From contig NZ_BEWA01000026.1 of the NCBI RefSeq assembly GCF_003112535.1, positions 1 to 64,000 on the forward strand: 64,000 nucleotides of DNA, in the 5' to 3' direction. A program made the position numbers and the translations under genes. This document shows, piece by piece, positions 60,144-64,000 of this stretch. Source of the stretch: Streptomyces rishiriensis (GTDB lineage Bacteria > Actinomycetota > Actinomycetes > Streptomycetales > Streptomycetaceae). The notes under the pieces are model-generated. The model was not told where the DNA came from. It ran no database searches and saw nothing but the letters and a program-made list of their open reading frames with translations. Numbering within the stretch: the first letter of the stretch is position 1; every line of letters starts with the position of its first letter.

Positions 60144-61205
60144 GTGCCCCGCTCTCCCGCAGTTCCCGTCGCCGCCGGTCGGTTCAGCCGGTTCAGCCGG
60201 TTCGGCGACGTGCCCGTCCTGCTGGTCGCCGTCGTGTGGGGGTCCAGCTACCTCGCCGCCAAGGGCGTCACCACGGCGGACACCGTCTCGGCCGTGCTGG
60301 TGCTGCGGTTCGCCGTGGTGCTGCCGGTGCTGGCGGCGGTCGGGTGGCGACGGCTGCGGGCGCTGAGCGGCACGCAGTGGCGCGGCGCCGGAGTGCTGGG
60401 CCTGGTCCTCGCCGGGATCTTCCTCCTGGAGACGTACGGCGTCGTCCACACCTCCGCGACCAACGCCGGGCTGATCATCAGCCTGACCATGGTGTTCACG
60501 CCGCTCGCGGAGAGCCGGGCGCGGGGCGTGCGACTGCCGGGGGCGTTCGTGGCGGCGGCGGGGCTGTCGGTGCTCGGCGTGGCGCTGCTCACGCAGGGCG
60601 CCGGGTTCACCGCTCCGTCCGGGGGCGATCTGCTGATGCTGGGGGCGGCGGTGGCCCGCACCGTGCACGTGCTCGCCATGGCGCGGATGGAGTCGGTGCG
60701 CGGGGCGGACGCGCTGTCGCTGACGACGGTCCAGCTGGGCGCTGCGGTCGTCGTGTTCGCGCTGGTGTCGGCCGTGCCCGGGACGGGGGCCTCGCCGTGG
60801 GCCGCGGCGGCGGACTTCGACGCCGGAGACTGGGCCCGTCTGCTGTATCTCTCCGTGTTCTGCACGTTGTTCGCGTTCTTCGTGCAGATGTGGGCGGTCC
60901 GCCGTACGTCGCCGTCCCGGGTCAGCCTGCTGCTGGGCACCGAGCCGGTGTGGGCGGCGGCCGTGGGCATCGCGCTCGCCGGGGACCGGCCCGGCCTGCC
61001 CGGTCTCGCGGGGGCGGTGCTCGTGCTCGTCGGCACCGGCTGGGGCAGGTCGGCGGCGGACCGGGGACGCACCGCCGCCGAGACCTCCGACACGGCGGCC
61101 GCCCGGACCGCACCCGGGGCCGCCGGTGCCGGGACCGCCGCCCGGACCGCACCCGGGGCCGCCACCGCGGCCGAGGCCTGCGACGGCGCTTCCCCCGGGC
61201 TCTGA
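60144..61205 (+). CDS. EamA/DMT family transporter
   Basis: The 353-residue protein has about ten membrane helices in two EamA repeats. The first begins VLLVAVVWGSSYLAAKGV; the second includes YLSVFCTLFAFFVQMWAVRRTSPSRVSLLLGTEPVWAA. Substrate (metabolite or drug export) is unknown. The C-terminal 50 residues are an Ala/Thr/Pro/Gly tail with a duplicated ARTAPGAA. GTG 60144 is preceded by AGGAG at short spacing; ATG 60132 is the alternative. It converges with hutI. Confidence 0.88.
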   Translation: MPRSPAVPVAAGRFSRFSRFGDVPVLLVAVVWGSSYLAAKGVTTADTVSAVLVLRFAVVLPVLAAVGWRRLRALSGTQWRGAGVLGLVLAGIFLLETYGVVHTSATNAGLIISLTMVFTPLAESRARGVRLPGAFVAAAGLSVLGVALLTQGAGFTAPSGGDLLMLGAAVARTVHVLAMARMESVRGADALSLTTVQLGAAVVVFALVSAVPGTGASPWAAAADFDAGDWARLLYLSVFCTLFAFFVQMWAVRRTSPSRVSLLLGTEPVWAAAVGIALAGDRPGLPGLAGAVLVLVGTGWGRSAADRGRTAAETSDTAAARTAPGAAGAGTAARTAPGAATAAEACDGASPGL

Positions 61206-61249
61206 GCCGACCGGGACCCGCGGCCCGCGCCTGCTCGGCCCGCGCCCCC

Positions 61250-62458
61250 TCAGACCACGCGCACGCCCCTGCGCCAGACCCCGGACACCAGCGGGACGCC
61301 CGGCCGGTAGGCCAGGTGGACGTGGCTCGGGGCGTCCAGCAGGGTCAGGTCGGCGTACGCGCCGGGGGCCACCCGGCCCACGTCCGTCCGGCGCAGGGCC
61401 GCGGCGCCGCCCGCCGTGGCCGACCACACCGCCTCGTCCGGGGTCATCCCCATGTCCCGCACGGCGAGCGCGACGCAGAACGGCACGGACGACGTGAAGG
61501 ACGAGCCGGGGTTGCAGTCAGTGGAGAGGGCGACGGTGACGCCCGCGTCCAGCAGGCGGCGGGCGTCCGGCCACTCGGCGCGGGTGGAGAACTCGGCGCC
61601 GGGCAGCAGCGTGGCGACCGTGTCGCCGCTCGCGAGGGCGTCGACGTCCGCGTCCGTGAGGTGGGTGCAGTGGTCGGCGCTGGCCGCGTCCAGTTCGACC
61701 GCCAGCTGCACGCCGGGGCCGTAGGAGAGCTGGTTGGCGTGGATGCGGGGGTGCAGTCCCTTCGCCCGGCCGGCGGTGAGGATCGCGCGGGCCTGGTCGC
61801 CGTCGAACGCGCCCTTCTCGCAGAACACGTCGATCCAGCGGGCGTGCGGGGCGCAGGCGTCGAGCATCTCGCCGGTGACCAGGGCGACGTAGGCGGCCGG
61901 GTCGTCGGCGTGGTCCGGGGAGACGATGTGCGCGCCGAGGTAGGTGACCTCGTCGGTGTGGCGTGCCGCGAGGCGCAGGGCGCGCGCCTCGTCGGCGACC
62001 GTCAGGCCGTAGCCGGACTTGGTCTCCATCGTGGTGGTGCCCTGGCTGAGGGCCTCGCTCAGATAACGGGTGAGGTTGGCCTCCAGTTCCTCGTCGTTCG
62101 CGGCCCGGGTGGCCGCCACGGTCGTGCGGATGCCGCCCGCCGTGTAACCGCGGCCCGACATCCGGGCGTTGAACTCCTCGGTGCGGTCGCCGGCGAACAC
62201 CAGGTGGGAGTGGGAGTCGACGAAGCCGGGGAGCACCGAGCGGCCGCCGGCGTCGACCCGGTTGTCAGTGGCGGGTGCTTTGCTTGATTCACCGGTCCAC
62301 ACGACGCGGTCGCCGTCGATGACGACCGCCGCGTCTCGGATCAGGCCGAGAGGCGAATCTCCCCCGCTCTCGGATGTGCTCGACCGGGGGGACCGCCGTC
62401 CGAGGGAGGGATCGTTGGTGACCAGCGTGGCGATGTTGGTGATGACGGTGCTGCTCAT
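61250..62458 (-). CDS. hutI: Imidazolonepropionase
   Basis: HutI hydrolyses imidazolone-5-propionate to N-formimidoyl-L-glutamate, third step of histidine breakdown. The 402-residue amidohydrolase has the metal motif VDSHSHLVFAGDR, TMETKSGYGL, LGAHIVSPDHADD, HPRIHANQLS, ADHCTHL and STDCNPGSS. Residues about 20-36 form a Ser/Arg-rich insertion (GRRSPRSSTSESGG) that I do not recall in other HutI proteins. ATG 62458 follows gagga. The leftward order is amidohydrolase (63864)-hutF-hutI. Confidence 0.95.
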   Translation of the reverse strand: MSSTVITNIATLVTNDPSLGRRSPRSSTSESGGDSPLGLIRDAAVVIDGDRVVWTGESSKAPATDNRVDAGGRSVLPGFVDSHSHLVFAGDRTEEFNARMSGRGYTAGGIRTTVAATRAANDEELEANLTRYLSEALSQGTTTMETKSGYGLTVADEARALRLAARHTDEVTYLGAHIVSPDHADDPAAYVALVTGEMLDACAPHARWIDVFCEKGAFDGDQARAILTAGRAKGLHPRIHANQLSYGPGVQLAVELDAASADHCTHLTDADVDALASGDTVATLLPGAEFSTRAEWPDARRLLDAGVTVALSTDCNPGSSFTSSVPFCVALAVRDMGMTPDEAVWSATAGGAAALRRTDVGRVAPGAYADLTLLDAPSHVHLAYRPGVPLVSGVWRRGVRVV

Positions 62459-62520
62459 GGCGTCCTCATGGGTGGCCGGGCGGGGGACGACGGGGGCGAG
62501 GGGGACGGCGGGGACGGCGG

Positions 62521-63867
62521 TCAGCCGCGCAGGGCGTCGACGGCCTGGGCGAGGGCCTGCGGCACGTCGGGCACGAGCGTGTGCGCCCCGTCGCGTACGA
62601 CATGCCGTCCGCCCACGACGGTGTGCCGGACGTCCGCCGCGCTCGCGGCGAATACGGCCGTCTCGGCGCCGAGCCGGGGCAGTGGCCCCGCTGTCCTGAC
62701 CGAGTCGAGCGCGACGGTCGTGAGGTCGGCGAGGCCGCCCTCCTCGATCGCCCCGGCCTCCTGCCAGCCGAGGGCGGCGTGGCCGTCGGCGGACGCGGCG
62801 CGCAGCAGCGCGGCCGCGGTCCAGTGACCGCGGGTGCGGGTGCGCAGGCGCTCGTCGAGTTCCATCGCGCGGGCCTCTTCGAGCAGGTCGATGACGGCGT
62901 GGCTGTCGGAGCCGAGGCAGAGCGGGGACCCTTCGTTCTGCAGGGCGACCGCGGGTCCGATGCCGTCGGCGAGGTCGCGTTCGGTGGTGGGGCACATGCA
63001 GGTGCCGGTGCCGCTGCCGCCGATGAGGGAGACGTCCTCGGCGGTGAGGTGGGTGTTGTGGACGCCGGTGGTGCGCGGCCCGAGCACCCCGTGCAGGGCG
63101 AGCAGCTGCGTCGGGGTGCACCCGTGGGCTTCCCGGCAGGCCTCGTTCTCGGCGGTCTGCTCGGACAGGTGCACATGGAGCGGGGCCCGCCGCTCCTCGG
63201 CCCACCGTGCGACGGTCTCCAACTGGTCGGCGGGCACGGCCCGCACGGAGTGGATCGCCGCCCCGATCCGCGCGTGATCCCGTTCCTTGAGAACTGAACA
63301 GCGTTCGGCCCAGGCTTCGGCGGTCCCGTCGGAGAACCGGAGCTGGTGGGCGGTGGGCGGCTGTCCGAAGCCGGAGGACAGGTAGGCGGTGTCGAGGAGG
63401 GTGATGCGGATGCCGGCGTCGGCGGCAGCCGCGATCAGGGCCTCGCCCATGGCGTTGGGGTCGGCGTAGCGGGCGCCGCCGGGGGCGTGGTGCACGTAGT
63501 GGAACTCGCCGACGGAGGTGACGCCCGCCAGCGCCATCTCGGCGTACACGGCGCGGGCCAGTGCGTGGTACGTCTCGGGGGTCAGCCTGTCGGCGACCGA
63601 GTACATGACCTCGCGCCAGGTCCAGAAGGTGCCGGAGCCGACCTGGACGGTTCCGCGCAGGGCGCGGTGGAAGGCGTGCGAGTGGGCGTTCGCCAGCCCC
63701 GGCAGGGTCAGGCCGCGCAGGATCTCGGCGCCGGGGGGCGGGGTCGGCACGTCCGTGCGGACGGCCGTGATCCGGCCGTCCGCGACCTCGACGGCGACTC
63801 CCGGTTCGACATGGGTGTCGAGCCAGGCGTGCTCCAGCCAGTACGTCCGCGTGTGGGGGTGCGTCAC
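62521..63867 (-). CDS. hutF: Formimidoylglutamate deiminase
   Basis: HutF converts N-formimidoyl-L-glutamate to N-formyl-L-glutamate and ammonia. The 448-residue amidohydrolase has GLANAHSHAFHRALRG (metal His pair), VHLSEQTAENEAC, TGVHNTHLTAEDV and LCLGSDSHAVIDL (final Asp). GTG at 63867 overlaps the stop of the upstream gene by four bases (63864-63867), so the genes are coupled. Presence of HutF implies the five-step pathway that needs a formylglutamate amidohydrolase. Confidence 0.95.
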   Translation of the reverse strand: MTHPHTRTYWLEHAWLDTHVEPGVAVEVADGRITAVRTDVPTPPPGAEILRGLTLPGLANAHSHAFHRALRGTVQVGSGTFWTWREVMYSVADRLTPETYHALARAVYAEMALAGVTSVGEFHYVHHAPGGARYADPNAMGEALIAAAADAGIRITLLDTAYLSSGFGQPPTAHQLRFSDGTAEAWAERCSVLKERDHARIGAAIHSVRAVPADQLETVARWAEERRAPLHVHLSEQTAENEACREAHGCTPTQLLALHGVLGPRTTGVHNTHLTAEDVSLIGGSGTGTCMCPTTERDLADGIGPAVALQNEGSPLCLGSDSHAVIDLLEEARAMELDERLRTRTRGHWTAAALLRAASADGHAALGWQEAGAIEEGGLADLTTVALDSVRTAGPLPRLGAETAVFAASAADVRHTVVGGRHVVRDGAHTLVPDVPQALAQAVDALRG

Positions 63868-64000
63868 TTGCAGGCCAGCCCTTCCAGTGCGTCGGCGAGC
63901 GCGAGCACCCCGGCCACGCAGTCGTCCTCGGCGGCGAACTCGGCCGGCGAGTGCGAGACGCCCGTGGGGTTGCGCACGAACAGCATGGCGGTCGGGATGC
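63864..64000 (-). CDS. Allantoate amidohydrolase-like (M20 family) protein, C-terminus only
   Basis: Only the last 45 or so codons are in the window. They encode PTAMLFVRNPTGVSHSPAEF, the metal-binding His/Ser-His segment of the AllC/carbamoylase branch of M20 amidohydrolases, and end LALADALEGLACK. The stop overlaps the hutF start. The gene continues beyond 64000. Its place in the hut operon suggests action on a histidine-pathway intermediate rather than allantoate. Confidence 0.85.
   Translation of the reverse strand, partial: IPTAMLFVRNPTGVSHSPAEFAAEDDCVAGVLALADALEGLACK

Overview
The window is a high-GC actinobacterial chromosome segment, almost certainly from Streptomyces. Evidence: strong G/C at third codon positions, frequent GTG/TTG starts, a WhiB-family regulator, a SigB-type sigma factor with RsbW-like and STAS partners, F420 biosynthesis genes, and a gene order resembling the S. 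coelicolor sahH-manA-manB-whiB-fbiAB-LCP-purEK-sigI-hut core region (that comparison is from memory). It is core chromosome, with no prophage, IS element, CRISPR array, tRNA or rRNA seen.

Layout. 215-2982: SpoIIM-like and RDD membrane proteins and an unknown protein. 3201-10566: S-adenosylhomocysteine hydrolase, a cation diffusion facilitator, then mannose genes manA, a SIS-domain isomerase relative, a Trm112-like protein and manB. 11011-18051: DUF3499 protein, a zincin-like protein with a broken zinc motif, a DUF5719 protein coupled to a giant membrane glycosyltransferase, and whiB. 18783-21805: cysteine dioxygenase followed by F420 genes fbiA and fbiB. 22054-26982: DNA glycosylase, sugar nucleotidyltransferase, secreted peptidoglycan amidase and a TIGR03089 protein. 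27244-36760: five LytR-CpsA-Psr (LCP) ligases with an ExoA-like glycosyltransferase and a copper-storage-like protein. 36881-41763: thioesterase, VOC proteins, acyl-CoA dehydrogenase, UDP-glucose dehydrogenase and a decayed VOC gene. 41815-46620: an inactive-looking dipeptidase paralogue, a dipeptidase with intact ligands, purE, purK and a GtrA protein. 46699-50807: a two-component system and a peptide transporter. 50904-55133: a four-gene surface-protein operon with LPQTG and LAETG sorting signals. 55822-60025: SigI-type sigma factor, its putative regulators, and a sigma-like/zinc-finger/ricin fusion. 60144-64000: EamA transporter and histidine-utilisation genes.

Taken together, the window is rich in envelope functions. 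ManA, ManB and the nucleotidyltransferase could supply GDP-mannose, Ugd supplies UDP-glucuronate, two GT2 enzymes and GtrA handle sugars at the membrane, and five LCP proteins could attach glycopolymers to peptidoglycan. The strongest candidate for an undescribed system is the translationally coupled operon 50904-55133: two sortase-type surface proteins built from three copies of one cysteine-bearing domain, plus two membrane-anchored Ig-like proteins that recall the WxL loci of Firmicutes.
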